Below are positions 1 to 9,948 of a stretch of DNA of 64,000 nt, piece after piece. The DNA comes from SPDF01 sp963699825 (GTDB lineage: Bacteria > Gemmatimonadota > Gemmatimonadetes > Gemmatimonadales > GWC2-71-9), in NCBI GenBank assembly GCA_963699825.1, contig CAVOVI010000001.1:310001-374000 (forward strand). The letters run 5' to 3'. Below the pieces are notes generated by a model that was not told the origin of the DNA, searched no databases, and saw nothing but the letters and a program-made list of their open reading frames with translations. Both the position numbers and the translations under genes were made by a program. Numbering within the stretch: position 1 is the first letter of the stretch; every line of letters starts with the position of its first letter.

Positions 1-645
1 AGCAGTTCGTGCGGGAGATCCTGGTCCGCGGTTGCGGCATGCGGGAACTGGTGATCGGACACGATCACGGATTCGGCCGGGGCCGGCAGGGCGACGTGGA
101 GCTGCTCGGCAGGCTCGGCGCCGAACTGGGGTTCGCGGTGGATGTCGTGCCGGCGCTCGAGGTGGACGGCCACGTCGGTGTCGAGCACCCTGGTTCGCCG
201 GGCGGTGGCCGGCGGCGACCTCGCCCTCGCGACACGACTCCTGGGGCGGCGGTACTTCGCCACGGGGCAGGTGGTGCCGGGCGACGGGCGGGGGAAGACC
301 CTCGGGTGTCCGACGGCCAACCTCGCCGGGATTCCGGACCGCAAGCTGTTGCCGCCGGACGGCGTCTATGCCGTGCGGGTCGAATGGCGCGGCGGTCGCG
401 CCGACGGGATGATGAATCAAGGAGGGAAGCCGACGTTCCGGCAGGCGGAGCGGTCCCTCGAGGTGCACCTGTTCGAGCATGCAGGGTCCCTCTACGGCGA
501 ATGGCTGAAGGTGGAATGGGTGGCGCGGCTGCGGGATGTGCAGCGCTTCCCCTCGCTCGATGCACTGCGGACGCAGCTGGAACGCGACCGCTCCTCGGCG
601 CGCGCGGCGTTGGCCGCGGCCGCGACCGGAACTCTGTTCACCTGA
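1..645 (+). CDS. ribF: Bifunctional riboflavin kinase / FAD synthetase (5'-truncated, one +1 shift)
   Basis: RibF phosphorylates riboflavin to FMN and adenylates FMN to FAD in the cytoplasm. The gene is open at the window's left edge, so the front of the FAD-synthetase domain is missing. Visible are the nucleotidyltransferase stretch FVREILVRG with GHDHGFGR, the VSSTLVR motif, and the riboflavin-kinase domain with GRGKTLGCPTANL and NQGGKPTF. The reading frame changes by +1 near 174-180: VDGHV is in one frame and VSSTLVRR in the next. Removing one G restores a continuous RibF. The stop is 23 bases before secD. Family assignment is firm; whether the gene is intact in the cell depends on the shift. 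Confidence 0.9.
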
Positions 646-667
646 ATCAACGGCTGGTCCAGCGACG

Positions 668-2308
668 ATGAATGCCTCAATCCGAAACCGCCTCCTGATC
701 ATCGGCGCCCTCGTGGCGCTGTCCGTCTACAGCCTCTTCCCGCGGGAAGTGAGCATCCGCACCCGTGGGCCGGACGGCGCCATGCGGGACACCGTCGAGA
801 CGCACATTCCGCTGAAGCTCGGGCTCGACCTGCAGGGCGGCATGCACCTCGGGCTCGAACTCGACCAGTCGAACCGGGTCTCCAGCGACGTCGCGCGCGA
901 CATCGACCTGGCCCTCACCGTGCTCCGGAAGCGCGTCGACGAGTTCGGCGTGCAGGAGCCGGTGGTCCAGAAGGTGGGCGACGAGCGGATCGTCGTCGAG
1001 CTCGCCGGCGTCCGGGATCCGCAGCGCGCCATGGACATCGTCCAGAAGGCGGCCTTCCTCGAGTTCCGGATCACCGATCGGACCAGCGCGCTTCGACAAG
1101 GCGCTGCCGGCCATGGACCGCGCCCTCCGGGGGCTGGGCATCACCGCCGCCGCCGGCAAGACCTCGCCGACGCGCGGTGCAGTCGCTCCTCGGCGGCGAC
1201 TCGGCGACCGCCGGCGCCGACTCGACACCGGTGGAGGGCGGCGTACTGAGCAGCCTGATCCAGCCCGGCGCCGCGGCGGGGAGCGGGGTTCCCGGCGAAT
1301 ACTTCGTCCCGGAGGCGGCCTACCCCCGGGTGGACAGCATGCTCCGGATTCCCGAGGTCGCGCGGACGCTTCCGCGCGGCGTCGAGATCCTCTGGACGGC
1401 CGCCCCGATCAGCGTCGGGGTGCAGCCGTACCGCTTCTTCTATGTCGTCGAGGAGAAGCCGATCGTCACCGGCCGGAACCTGGTGGACGCCTCCGCCCAG
1501 TTCGACCAGCTGACGAACGGGCCGGTCGTGCTCTTCGAGCTCGACCGCGCCGGCGGCCGCCAGTTCGGCGCGGCCACCCAGGCGCACATCGGCGACTACA
1601 TGGCCATCGTGCTGGACGGCCGGGTCCAGGGCCCGCCGCCGGTCATCCAGGGCCGGATCGACCGGAACGGACAGATCACCATGGGCGGCGGCAAGTCCAT
1701 CGTCGAGGCGCAGGACCTGGCGCTGACGCTCAAGGCCGGCGCGCTGCCGGTGCCGCTCAAGATCGTGGAGCGGTTCCAGGTCGGCGCGAGCCTCGGTGCC
1801 GACAGCATCCGTGGCGGCATCACCGCCGGGCTCGTCGGGTACCCTGGTGGTCATCCTGATCATGATCGGGTACTACCGGCTCAGCGGCGTGCTCGCCGTG
1901 GCGGGGCTGACGCTCTACCTGCTCTTCACGCTCGGCGGGCTCGCCATGCTCGACGCGACCCTGACCTTGCCCGGCCTCGCCGGCCTGGTGCTGTCGATCG
2001 GCATCGCGGTCGACGCGAACGTGCTGATCTTCGAGCGCATCCGCGAGGAGCTGCTGCACGGGCGTACGGTGCGCCTTGCGGTGGACGAAGGGTTCCGCCA
2101 CGCGATGAGCGCCATCATCGACTCGAACGTCAGCACCGTCATCACGGCGATGTTCCTCTTCCAGTTCGGCACCGGCCCGGTCAAGGGCTTCGCCGTCACG
2201 CTGACGATGGGCATCATCGCCTCGATGATCACCGCGGTGTTCGTGACCCGCACCTTCTTCATGATCTGGCTGCAGCGGCGGCCCGACCTCACCACGCTGA
2301 GTATCTGA
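668..2308 (+). CDS. secD: Protein translocase subunit SecD (three +1 shifts)
   Basis: SecD is the inner-membrane partner of SecF that uses the proton-motive force to help SecYEG export proteins. After an N-terminal membrane segment (about residues 9-25) come GLDLQGGMHL, the large periplasmic P1 region, and a C-terminal block of membrane helices with VDANVLIFERIREE. The pieces lie in three frames with +1 changes at about 1091 (after GCG), about 1174 and about 1838. Removing one base at each gives a 546-codon ORF. It is followed after two bases by secF. Three interruptions in an essential-type gene make sequence error, or frameshifting during translation, more likely than decay. Confidence 0.92.
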
Positions 2309-2310
2309 CG

Positions 2311-3286
2311 ATGACCCGATTCTTCGCCAACGCGAACTACGACTTCATTGGCTTCCGCAAGTACGCCTACGGGCTGACCGCGGCGATCCTCGTCCCCGGG
2401 ATGCTCTTCCTGCTGATCGTCGGCCTGAGCTACAGCATCGAGTTCACCGGCGGCACGCTCATCCAGATTCGCACCGAACAGCCGGTGGATGCCTCCCAGC
2501 TGCGCTCGGCGCTGGACGCCCGCGGCATCCCCGGCGCCGAGATCCAGTCGACGGGGAGCGCGCAGGACTACTCGATCCGCGCCCGGGTCGCCAAGGAAGG
2601 GACCGACGCCAACAACACGGAAGAGACCGCCAACGCCGTCGGCGAGGCGCTCGACGCCTCCCTCGGCGCCGGCACCTACACGATGCTCGAGTCATCGGGC
2701 GTCGGCCCGAAGGTCGGCGGCGAACTGCGCACCCAGGCGTTCCTCGCGATCTTCCTCTCCTTCTTCGCCGTGCTGGCCTACCTGGCCTGGCGGTTCGAGT
2801 GGCGGTTTGGTCTCGCCGCGGTCGGCGCGACGGCGCACGACATCCTGGCCACCATCATCTTCATCGCGTTCATGCGCATCGAGGTGAGCCTCGTGGTGGT
2901 CGCCGCGGTCCTGTCGATGGTCGGCTACTCGCTCAACGACACGATCATCATCTTCGACCGGGTCCGCGAGGACCTGCACAAGTACCGGCGCGACGATTTC
3001 ATCTCCGTCCTGAACCGCTCGATCAACGAGACCCTGCCGCGGAGCGTGCTGACGCACGGGACGACGCTCGCAACGCTGCTGGCGCTGGCCATTTTCGGTG
3101 GCCAGGTGATCCGTCCCTTCGCGCATGGTCATGGCGTTCGGCGTGTTCACCGGCACCTTCTCCTCGATCTTCATCGCCGCCCCGCTCCTCCTGGCCATCG
3201 AGCAGCGCTGGCCCGGGGCCGACGCGCGTGGCGTCAAGTCCAGCGCCCCACGCGCGGGGGTCACGAAGGTCACGTCCACCGTCTGA
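2311..3286 (+). CDS. secF: Protein translocase subunit SecF (one +1 shift)
   Basis: SecF forms the SecDF export motor. The N-terminus has one membrane helix (about residues 22-42), then the periplasmic domain with FTGGTLIQI, then five more helices including the family motif LNDTIIIFDRVRE. Near the end the frame moves +1 at 3124, directly after an in-phase GCG codon: RPFA continues as MVMAFGVFTGTFSS. The corrected protein is about 324 residues, normal for SecF. The gene begins two bases after secD stops, so the two are surely co-transcribed. Confidence 0.93.
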
Positions 3287-3290
3287 ATCA

Positions 3291-4064
3291 GTGCTCGTCG
3301 ACACCCACTGCCACCTCGGCGACGCCGCCTTCGCGGGGGATCGCGCCGAGGCGGTGGAGCGGGCGTTCGCGGCGGGTGTCGGCCACCTCGTGATCGTCGG
3401 AGAGTCGCGCGCGTCGACGGCGCTCGGCCTCTCCATGGCCTCGGCGGATGCCAGGGTGTCGACCACGGCCGGGCTTCATCCGCACGATGCCCGCACCTGG
3501 ACCGAAGAGACCGCCGCCTGGCTGGCGGAAGCGCTGCCGCGATCCGCGAGTCGTCGCCTGCGGCGAGATCGGCCTCGACTACCATTACGATCATTCTCCG
3601 CGGGACACCCAGCGCGCCGTCTTCGAGCGCCAGATGGCCCTGGCGGAGAGCGCAGGGAAGCCGGTCGTGATTCACGCCCGGGAGGCGGATGCGGACGTCG
3701 CCGCCGTGCTGCAGGCCTTTCCCGCCGTCACCGCCATCCTTCACTCGTTCAGCAGCGGGCCATCTCTGTTCGAGGCCGGCGTCGCGCTGGGACACTATGT
3801 CTCCTTCAGCGGCATGGTGACCTTCCGGTCGTGGGCGCTCGACGACCTGGTCCGGGCCACCCCTGCCGATCGCCTGCTGGTGGAGACCGACGCCCCGTAC
3901 CTCGCGCCCGGTGCCGCACCGCGGGCACCGCAACGAGCCGGCCTATGTGCGGCTGGTCGCCGAGCAGGTCGCGAAGGCCCGCGGCGAGGAGCCAGCCGCC
4001 GTCATTTTGCGTACTGGACTGAATGCGCAGGCGGGTGTTCGGCGACCGTGTCCGCGCTCCCTGA
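3291..4064 (+). CDS. tatD: TatD-family metal-dependent hydrolase (three +1 shifts)
   Basis: TatD-type DNase of the amidohydrolase superfamily. Visible metal-ligand motifs are DTHCHL near the start, GEIGLDYH, VIHAREA, LHSFSS and ETDAPYLAP. The GTG start at 3291 gives the canonical MLVDTHCHL and lies five bases after the secF stop. The frame changes by +1 at 3534, 3907 and 4028. Each can be placed after an in-phase GCG codon followed by a surplus C. At 4028 removing that C gives NARRVFG, the usual end of the family. The corrected protein is 256 residues, the normal TatD length. Three shifts in under 800 bases is the densest cluster among the housekeeping genes. Confidence 0.9.
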
Positions 4065-4145
4065 CGCCACGACCCATTCCCGAGCGCCCCGGCGCCGATT
4101 ACCGTTACTGTACCTGAAATCGCAGCCTTCTTCTGGAGAGTTCGC

Positions 4146-5823
4146 GTGACATCCAAGTTCCCCACCGACATCGAAATCGCCCAGGCCGCCAAGCCCCGTC
4201 CCATCACGGAGATCGCCGCGGAGGCGGGGCTGGGTCCGGAGGAGTTCCTTCCCTACGGTCGCTTCAAGGCCAAGATCACCCATGAAGCGGCGGCGGCCCG
4301 CCCGCCGAAGGGCCGGCTCGTCCTGGTGACCGGGATCAACCCGACGCCTGCCGGGGAAGGGAAGTCCACCGTCACTGTGGGCTTGGCCCAGGCGTTCCGC
4401 CGGATGGGGAAGGACGTGATGGTCTGCATCCGCGAGCCGTCGCTGGGCCCGGTGTTCGGCGTGAAGGGTGGCGCTGCCGGCGGTGGGTATGCGCAGGTCA
4501 TCCCGATGGACGAGATCAACCTGCACTTCACCGGCGACTTCCACGCCATCACCTCGGCGCACAACCTGCTGTCGGCGCTGCTCGACAACCACCTCCACCA
4601 GGGCAACGCACTCGGCATCGACGTGCGCCGGATTCTCTGGCCCCGCACCATCGACATGAACGACCGGGCGCTGCGGCACATCGTCGTCGGCCTCGGCAAC
4701 CTGAACGGCGGCCCGACGCGCGAGGACCGGTTCGTCATCGTCCCCGGCAGCGAGATCATGGCGATCCTCTGCCTGGCGACGTCGGTCTCCGACCTGGAGC
4801 AGCGGATTGCACGGATCATCGTCGGCCTGACCCGCGACAAGAAGCCGATCACCGCCGGCGACCTCAAGGCGTCGGGCGCCATGACGCTCCTGCTCCGTGA
4901 CGCGCTGATGCCGAACCTGGTGCAGACGCTGGAGGGCGGGCCGGCCATCGTGCACGGCGGTCCCTTCGGCAACATCGCGCACGGCTGCAACAGCGTCGTC
5001 GCCACCCGGCTCGGCCTCGGCATGGCGGACCTGGTGCTCACCGAGGCGGGCTTCGGCGCCGACCTCGGCGCCGAGAAGTTCTTCGACATCAAGTGCCGGA
5101 TGGGCGGCCTCAATCCCGAGGCGGCCGTGGTCGTCGCGACGATTCGCGCCCTCAAGATGCACGGCGGCGTGAAGAAGGACGCCCTCAACACGCCGAACGT
5201 CGAGGCGCTCAAGGCCGGCATGGCCAACCTGCAGGGGCACGTCGAGAACGTGAAGAAGTTCGGCGTGCCGGTGGTGGTCGCCGTCAACCGCTTCCTGTCG
5301 GACTCGCCCGGAGGAGATCGAGACGGTGATCGCCGCGGCCAAGTCGTGGGGCGCCCGCGTGGCGATGAGCGACGTCTGGGCCAAGGGCGGGGAAGGGGGC
5401 GAGGAGGTGGCGAAGGAGGTGCTCGCGGTCCTGGCGGAGAAGAAGTCCAAGTTCAAGCCGATCTACGACGCCGCCAAGCCGATCAAGGAGAAGATCGAGA
5501 CGATCGCCCGCGAGATCTACGGCGCCGACGGGGTGGACTATACCGTCGTGGCCGAGCGGTCCATCAAGCAGCTCGATGCGATGGGGCTCAGTGACACGCC
5601 GGTCTGCATCGCCAAGACGCAGTACTCCTTCAGTGACGATCCGACGCTGCTGGGGCGACCCTCCGGTTTCCGGATCACCATTCGCGACGTCTACGCATCA
5701 GCGGGTGCCGGGTTCGTCGTCGCGCTTGCCGGCGACATCATGACGATGCCGGGCCTCGGCAAGACGCCCGCCGCGGAGGGGATGCGGGTCTTTCCTGACG
5801 GCCGGATCGAGGGGCTGTCCTGA
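4146..5823 (+). CDS. fhs: Formate-tetrahydrofolate ligase (one +1 shift)
   Basis: Makes 10-formyl-tetrahydrofolate from formate, THF and ATP, feeding purine and one-carbon metabolism. The P-loop GEGKSTVTVGL is near residue 65, followed by family stretches REPSLGPVFGVKGGAAGGG, NLHFTGDFHAI and TEAGFGADLGAEKF. The C-terminal half, with GDIMTMPGLGK, is in the +1 frame. The shift lies at 5307-5311, where removing one base from CCCGGAGG gives SPEEIETV. The corrected length is 558 codons, typical for Fhs. The start is GTG at 4146 behind a GGAGAG ribosome site. The stop overlaps the ridA start in TGATG. Confidence 0.94.
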
Positions 5824-6209
5824 TGCCGCCACTGACCGTCGTCTCCACGCCGGACGCACCCAAGGCCATCGGACCATACAGCCAGGCGATCGTGCACGGC
5901 CAGATGATCTACACCGCGGGGCAGGTGGCGCTCGACCCGGCCACCATGGAACTGGTCCCCGGCGACGTCGCGGAACAGTCGGAACGGGTCTTCGCGAACC
6001 TGCGGGCGGTGCTGGCGGCCGCCGGCAGCGGGTTGGGCAAGGTGATCAAGACCACCGTGTATCTCGTGGACATGGCCGACTTCGGCGCCATGAACGAGGT
6101 CTACGCGAAGCACTTCGGCGACCATCGGCCGGCGCGGTCAACCGTCGCGGTGGCGGGGTTGCCGAAGGGTGCGCGTGTCGAGATCGATGTCGTAGCGCAG
6201 AAGGACTGA
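5823..6209 (+). CDS. ridA: RidA family enamine/imine deaminase
   Basis: Rid-family protein of 128 residues that hydrolyses reactive 2-aminoacrylate-type enamines released by PLP enzymes. Family features are KAIGPYSQAI at the N-terminus, YTAGQVALDP, the NLRAVLAAAG helix and the C-terminal RSTVAVAGLPKGARVEIDVVA. The conserved arginine of the active site is in ARSTVAV. The start codon shares bases with the fhs stop, so the two are translationally coupled. The ORF is intact. Confidence 0.95.
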   Translation: MPPLTVVSTPDAPKAIGPYSQAIVHGQMIYTAGQVALDPATMELVPGDVAEQSERVFANLRAVLAAAGSGLGKVIKTTVYLVDMADFGAMNEVYAKHFGDHRPARSTVAVAGLPKGARVEIDVVAQKD

Positions 6210-6240
6210 GCGCACCGCGGCTCAGTCCTGCAGTGCTATT

Positions 6241-6338
6241 GGGGGCGGATCGGGCCTGGTGGTTCGGCCGGTCTTCAAAACCGCGATGGAGGCGCCTCAG
6301 GCGGCTCCGGTGGGTTCGATTCCCACACGCTCCCGCCA
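6241..6338 (+). tRNA. selC: tRNA-Sec (anticodon TCA), selenocysteine tRNA
   Basis: This 98-base gene has the hallmarks of bacterial tRNA-Sec. It has a long acceptor arm (GGGGGCG pairing with CGCTCCC), a six-pair D stem (CGGGCC with GGTTCG around TGGT) and an anticodon loop CTTCAAA with anticodon TCA. It also has a long variable arm (GGAGGCGCC / GGCGGCTCC, one mismatch), a T arm GTGGG-TTCGATT-CCCAC and an encoded CCA. TCA reads UGA. A C-C mismatch at the base of the anticodon stem and a G-A at the eighth acceptor pair are small oddities. Its presence implies SelA, SelB, SelD and at least one selenoprotein elsewhere. None is evident in this window. Confidence 0.92.
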
Positions 6339-6364
6339 CCTCTCCCCTCCCGCCGAGGCACGCG

Positions 6365-7276
6365 CTGACCACTCTCGTCATCCTGAACCCGGCGGCCGGT
6401 CACGGCCGCAGCGCGCGGTTCCGCGACGAGGTTCTCCGCGGCGCGCAGGCGCAGTGGGGGGAGGTGGAGCTCATCCTGACCACCGGCCCGGGGCACGCCA
6501 CCGAACTCGCCCGTACCGTGGGGATCGCCGTGGAACGGGTCATTGCGGTCGGCGGTGACGGCACCGTCCACGAGGTGGCGAACGGCCTGATGGCACGGGA
6601 CAGCGGGGCACGGCCCCCGCTTGGCGTGGTGCCGGTTGGCACCGGCAATGACTTTGCGAAGATGACCCTCACCGCGAGCCTGGCCCCGGCAGCGGCCGTT
6701 GCGGCCCTCGCGAGCGGAGCCATCCGGCGGTTTGACGTCGGGGAGGCGTGGGGAGAGTACTTCGTCAACTCGCTCGGGATTGGCCTCGATGCCGACGTCG
6801 CCCGGCGTGTCAACGAGTACAAGCATTGGCCCGGCGCGCTCGGGTACGTGGTCGCGGCACTCCAGGCGGTCGTTCATCGGCGCGCACTTCAGTTGCAGAT
6901 CGACGTGGATGGGACGTCGTGGAGCGCACTGACCACGGTGCTCGAAATCGGGATCGGACCCTGCGCCGGTGGTGTGTTCTATCTCGTCCCCGATGCGCGC
7001 CCCGATGACGGCCTGCTGGACGTCTGCGCCGTGGGTACCTTTGGTTGGCGATTCCTGCTGACCAAGGCGCCACTCGTCCTGAGCGGCAAGCACACACGAT
7101 TGAAGGAAGTGCGGATGGCACGAGGGCAGCGGGTCCTGGTAACGTCAGCGGATGGTCCGCTCACCGCGCATTTCGACGGTGAGTTGCGGTCGCCGGGACG
7201 CGACTCCCTCGAGGTGTCGCTGCACCGTGGTGCGCTGCCGGTGCTTGCGGCGACCGACAGCGGACAGGCGTCGTGA
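6365..7276 (+). CDS. Diacylglycerol/lipid kinase of the YegS/BmrU family
   Basis: DAGK-catalytic-domain lipid kinase. The first strand LVILNPAAGHGRSA, the nucleotide motif VGGDGTVHEVANGL and PVGTGNDFAK are all present. The C-terminal half has the beta-rich domain ending in FDGE and GEL-type strands, and the length of about 300 residues is normal. The start is uncertain. The reading frame is open back through the tRNA gene with no ATG, and the first codon matching the family start is CTG at 6365. Dropping one base from GCGCTGACC there would create a GTG start, which would be another surplus base. It overlaps the next gene by four bases. Confidence 0.88.
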   Translation: MTTLVILNPAAGHGRSARFRDEVLRGAQAQWGEVELILTTGPGHATELARTVGIAVERVIAVGGDGTVHEVANGLMARDSGARPPLGVVPVGTGNDFAKMTLTASLAPAAAVAALASGAIRRFDVGEAWGEYFVNSLGIGLDADVARRVNEYKHWPGALGYVVAALQAVVHRRALQLQIDVDGTSWSALTTVLEIGIGPCAGGVFYLVPDARPDDGLLDVCAVGTFGWRFLLTKAPLVLSGKHTRLKEVRMARGQRVLVTSADGPLTAHFDGELRSPGRDSLEVSLHRGALPVLAATDSGQAS

Positions 7277-7821
7277 GGATCGGGACACTCGTCTTGTTGA
7301 CTTGCCTGGCCGCCGCGGCTCCTGCTGCGGCCCAGGATCCCACCGGCGTGCCCACGGTGACGCCTGATTCGTTGGTGCCGCCTCCACTGCGTACCGACTC
7401 TGCCACCAGCACGGCGGCGGCGCCGAGCTACGCCATCGACTCCGTCCCGGTCATCCGCCCTCCGCTCACGCCGATGGGGGCGTTCTTCCGGTCCCTGCTC
7501 ATTCCGGGCTGGGGACAGGCGAAGCTCGGGCGAAAGACCGCCGGTGCCTTCTTCCTCGCCGCGGAAGGTGTCACCCTGGGCATGGTACTCACGACCAGCA
7601 GCCAGCTGAATTATCTCGAGGAGATCAACAGCGGGAGCGTGGATTCCAAGCAACAGCAATATGAGGATTGGCTGGTCCTGCTCGGGCTGAATCACCTGCT
7701 GTCGGCCATGGAGGCCTACGTGTCGGCGCATCTCTGGGACTTCCCGGGCGACCTCTCCATTCAGGCCGCGCCCAATGGTGGCGTAGCCGGTGCCGTCTCC
7801 GTCCCGGTGCGGCTGCGATGA
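7273..7821 (+). CDS. DUF5683-like exported protein
   Basis: Protein of 182 residues with a clear signal peptide (residues 1-20, cleavage after APAAA), a low-complexity Pro/Thr/Ser linker, and a core containing FFRSLLIPGWGQAKLGRKTAGAF. That core matches the DUF5683 pattern of small envelope proteins found in Bacteroidota and Gemmatimonadota. A second hydrophobic segment lies around residues 95-115. It starts at GTG 7273 inside the stop of the lipid kinase and overlaps murI by four bases, so it belongs to a three-gene operon. Function is unknown. Confidence 0.7.
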   Translation: MRIGTLVLLTCLAAAAPAAAQDPTGVPTVTPDSLVPPPLRTDSATSTAAAPSYAIDSVPVIRPPLTPMGAFFRSLLIPGWGQAKLGRKTAGAFFLAAEGVTLGMVLTTSSQLNYLEEINSGSVDSKQQQYEDWLVLLGLNHLLSAMEAYVSAHLWDFPGDLSIQAAPNGGVAGAVSVPVRLR

Positions 7822-8618
7822 ACCCGGCTCCGATCGGCATCTTCGATTCAGGCATCGGCGGGCTGACCGTCGCCCGCGCCATCTATGAGCGGTTGCCGAT
7901 GGAATCGACCATCTACTTCGGCGACACCGCGCGCGTGCCCTATGGGCCGAAGTCGCCCGAGACGGTCCGTCGCTACAGCCTCGAGATCCTCGACTGGCTG
8001 CTGGGGCAGGGGGTCAAGTCGGTCGTCGTCGCCTGCAACACCTCTACCGCGCATGCCCTCGACGCCCTGCGCGCCGCCTCACCCGTCCCTGTGCTCGGCG
8101 TCATCGAGCCGGGCGCCCGCGCCGCGGCGCGAGCCACCCGAGGAGGAGGCATCGGCGTGATCGGGACGGCGGGCACCGTCACCAGCCAGGCCTATCCCTC
8201 CGCTATCCGGCAGATTCTCCCCGCCGCACACATCGAGCAGGTTGCCTGTCCGCTGTTCGTGCCACTGGTCGAAGAGGGCTGGTTCGAGCACGCCGCCACT
8301 CGCATGGTGGCCGAAGAGTATCTCCGCCCGCTCAAGGTCGCGGGCACCGACACCCTGGTCCTGGGATGCACGCACTACCCGCTGCTGAAGCAGCTGCTGC
8401 ACGAGGTGATGGGGGGGACGGTCGCGTTGATCGACAGCGCGGAAGAAACGGCCCTCAGCCTTGCGGAGGCGCTGGACCAGGCGGGGACGGCCAGTGGGAC
8501 GACGGTGCCGGGAAGTCATCGCTTCGTGGTCAGCGACGATCAGGCGCGATTTCTTCAGGTGGGAGCGCGGTTCCTCGGGGAACGACTGGGAGAACCGGAA
8601 CTGGTGCGGCTGGGATAA
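7818..8618 (+). CDS. murI: Glutamate racemase
   Basis: Interconverts L- and D-glutamate for peptidoglycan synthesis. The N-terminal IGIFDSGIGGLTV, YFGDTARVPYG, the first catalytic cysteine in VACNTSTAHAL and the second in LGCTHYPLL are all present. At 266 residues the length is usual. Start ATG 7818 overlaps the preceding gene's stop by four bases. It ends at a convergent border with the minus-strand LpxH-like gene, separated by a hairpin at 8623-8652. No interruption. Confidence 0.97.
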   Translation: MNPAPIGIFDSGIGGLTVARAIYERLPMESTIYFGDTARVPYGPKSPETVRRYSLEILDWLLGQGVKSVVVACNTSTAHALDALRAASPVPVLGVIEPGARAAARATRGGGIGVIGTAGTVTSQAYPSAIRQILPAAHIEQVACPLFVPLVEEGWFEHAATRMVAEEYLRPLKVAGTDTLVLGCTHYPLLKQLLHEVMGGTVALIDSAEETALSLAEALDQAGTASGTTVPGSHRFVVSDDQARFLQVGARFLGERLGEPELVRLG

Positions 8619-8622
8619 CAGG

Positions 8623-8652
8623 ATTGCCGCGGCCGCTGCGCGGCCTCGCAAT
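8623..8652. terminator. Hairpin between convergent genes murI and lpxH-like
   Basis: An interrupted inverted repeat with ATTGC and GCAAT at its ends and GGCCG/CGGCC arms inside lies in the 54-base gap between two convergent genes. It lacks a clear T-run on either side. It may act as a transcription barrier, or it may be a copy of a dispersed REP-like element, since the flank GCAATGACAG often accompanies such repeats. Confidence 0.45.
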
Positions 8653-8672
8653 GACAGAAGGGTGGTGGCTTG

Positions 8673-9404
8673 TCAGCCGCTCCACACCGCCAGCTCAGCG
8701 CCGGTCGGCGTCACGATGCCGTAGCGGAAGCCGTCGAGCCAGGCGCCCGGATTCAGGAACTGCTGGCCCGGGTTCGGCTCGGAGAGCATGGGGCGGTGGG
8801 TATGTCCCATCACGAGGCAGCCCAACTGCGGGTCCTTCGCGAGTTCGGCTTCCGCCCATTCCCGCTGCCGCTCCGAGGCCCGCTGCAGGATCTCCTCCTC
8901 CCGAACCGTATTCCCCAATGAGTGGGTCATCTGGTCCACCACCCAGAAGGCGAGCCAGGTCGGCGCATATTTCCAGACGGTCACGAAGAGGGGATTCCGG
9001 GTGATCTGCTGGAGGAGTACCGCGGACCAGTGGGATTCGGTGACGCCGTCGCCGTGAATCGCCAGCACACGACGCGGGCCGATCTCGAGTTCCATCCTGA
9101 CCGGTGCGAACCGCACATCGAGGTCCTGCTCCCAGAAGTCCTCGCCCCATCGGTCATGATTGCCGCCCACCATGGCGACCGGCATCCGCTTCCGGACCCG
9201 GCGGATGGCGGCGGCCACTTCGAAGCCGCGTCGCGGAATCAGCCGGCGGTAGGCAAACCAGAAGTCGAAGATGTCGCCGTTGAGGAGAAGCGAGTCGCCC
9301 AGCGTCGGGGCACGGTCCAGGAAGGCGAGGAGAGCCTCCTCGACTTCCGGCGGGGTGGCGCCCACATGGGCGTCGGACAGGACGAGGAGTTGAGTGCCGA
9401 ACAC
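8673..9404 (-). CDS. UDP-2,3-diacylglucosamine hydrolase-like phosphoesterase (LpxH family)
   Basis: Metallophosphoesterase of the LpxH type, which cleaves UDP-2,3-diacylglucosamine to lipid X during lipid A synthesis on the inner face of the membrane. Metal-binding motifs appear in order: SDAHVG, NGDIFDFW, GGNHDRWG, AIHGDG and MGHTHRP. The GTG start at 9404 places SDAH at the N-terminus as in the family; an upstream in-frame ATG at 9452 would add 16 residues and is the alternative. The gene is divergent from ybgC. LpxH fits the Kdo and Lpt genes further along, but LpxG/LpxI-type substitutes exist, so the exact substrate is inferred. Confidence 0.85.
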   Translation of the reverse strand: MFGTQLLVLSDAHVGATPPEVEEALLAFLDRAPTLGDSLLLNGDIFDFWFAYRRLIPRRGFEVAAAIRRVRKRMPVAMVGGNHDRWGEDFWEQDLDVRFAPVRMELEIGPRRVLAIHGDGVTESHWSAVLLQQITRNPLFVTVWKYAPTWLAFWVVDQMTHSLGNTVREEEILQRASERQREWAEAELAKDPQLGCLVMGHTHRPMLSEPNPGQQFLNPGAWLDGFRYGIVTPTGAELAVWSG

Positions 9405-9507
9405 GACCGAAGATAGGAACCACTCGGGCAGTCTCGCAAGCGCTTGCGGCATTTGACTTTCGCTGCTGCCCGGCCCAACCTTCACGCAACCCCGTCCCTG
9501 GCCTCCC

Positions 9508-9927
9508 ATGCCCGTCACTCACACAGACACCCTCGCGAGAGTCAATTACTCCGAAATCGACGCGATGGGAGTCGTCTATCACTCCCGATACGCGGTCTGG
9601 CTGGATGTGGCGCGTACCGAATACCTGCGGCAGTCCGGCATGAGCTACCGCGAGTTGGAGGCGATGGGCTTCTTCCTCGTCGTGGGGGACCTGACGATGC
9701 GGTACCATCGCCCCGCCCGCTACGATGATCTGGTGCAGGTCCGCTGTTGGGTCCGGGATCTCGCGAGCCGGCGGGTCACCTTCGCCTATCGGCTCACACA
9801 CGCAGAGACAGGAGCACTGCTGGTGACCGCAGAAACCAGGATGATGAGCCTCAACCACCAGTTCGAGCCGACACGCCTGCCCGCCGAGGTGGCCGCACTC
9901 CTTCACCCGGTGGCCGATCCCTCGTGA
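9508..9927 (+). CDS. ybgC: YbgC-type acyl-CoA thioesterase
   Basis: Hot-dog-fold thioesterase of 139 residues. The active-site region NYSEIDAMGVVYHSRYAVWLD contains the catalytic Asp of the 4-hydroxybenzoyl-CoA thioesterase/YbgC family. Further signatures are FFLVVGDLTMRYHRPARYDD and the central helix with RTEYLR. Such enzymes are often coded with the Tol-Pal system; here it stands next to an LpxH-like gene and a periplasmic HEAT-cyclophilin gene. It is intact and starts at ATG 9508. Confidence 0.9.
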   Translation: MPVTHTDTLARVNYSEIDAMGVVYHSRYAVWLDVARTEYLRQSGMSYRELEAMGFFLVVGDLTMRYHRPARYDDLVQVRCWVRDLASRRVTFAYRLTHAETGALLVTAETRMMSLNHQFEPTRLPAEVAALLHPVADPS

Positions 9928-9948
9928 GTATGCACATGCGATCCACAC

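Noticed and set aside
4002..5456. 484-codon open frame on the minus strand opposite fhs
   Set aside because: A shadow of a high-GC gene: composition is rich in Arg, His, Asp and Val with no family motif, and fhs on the plus strand is certain.
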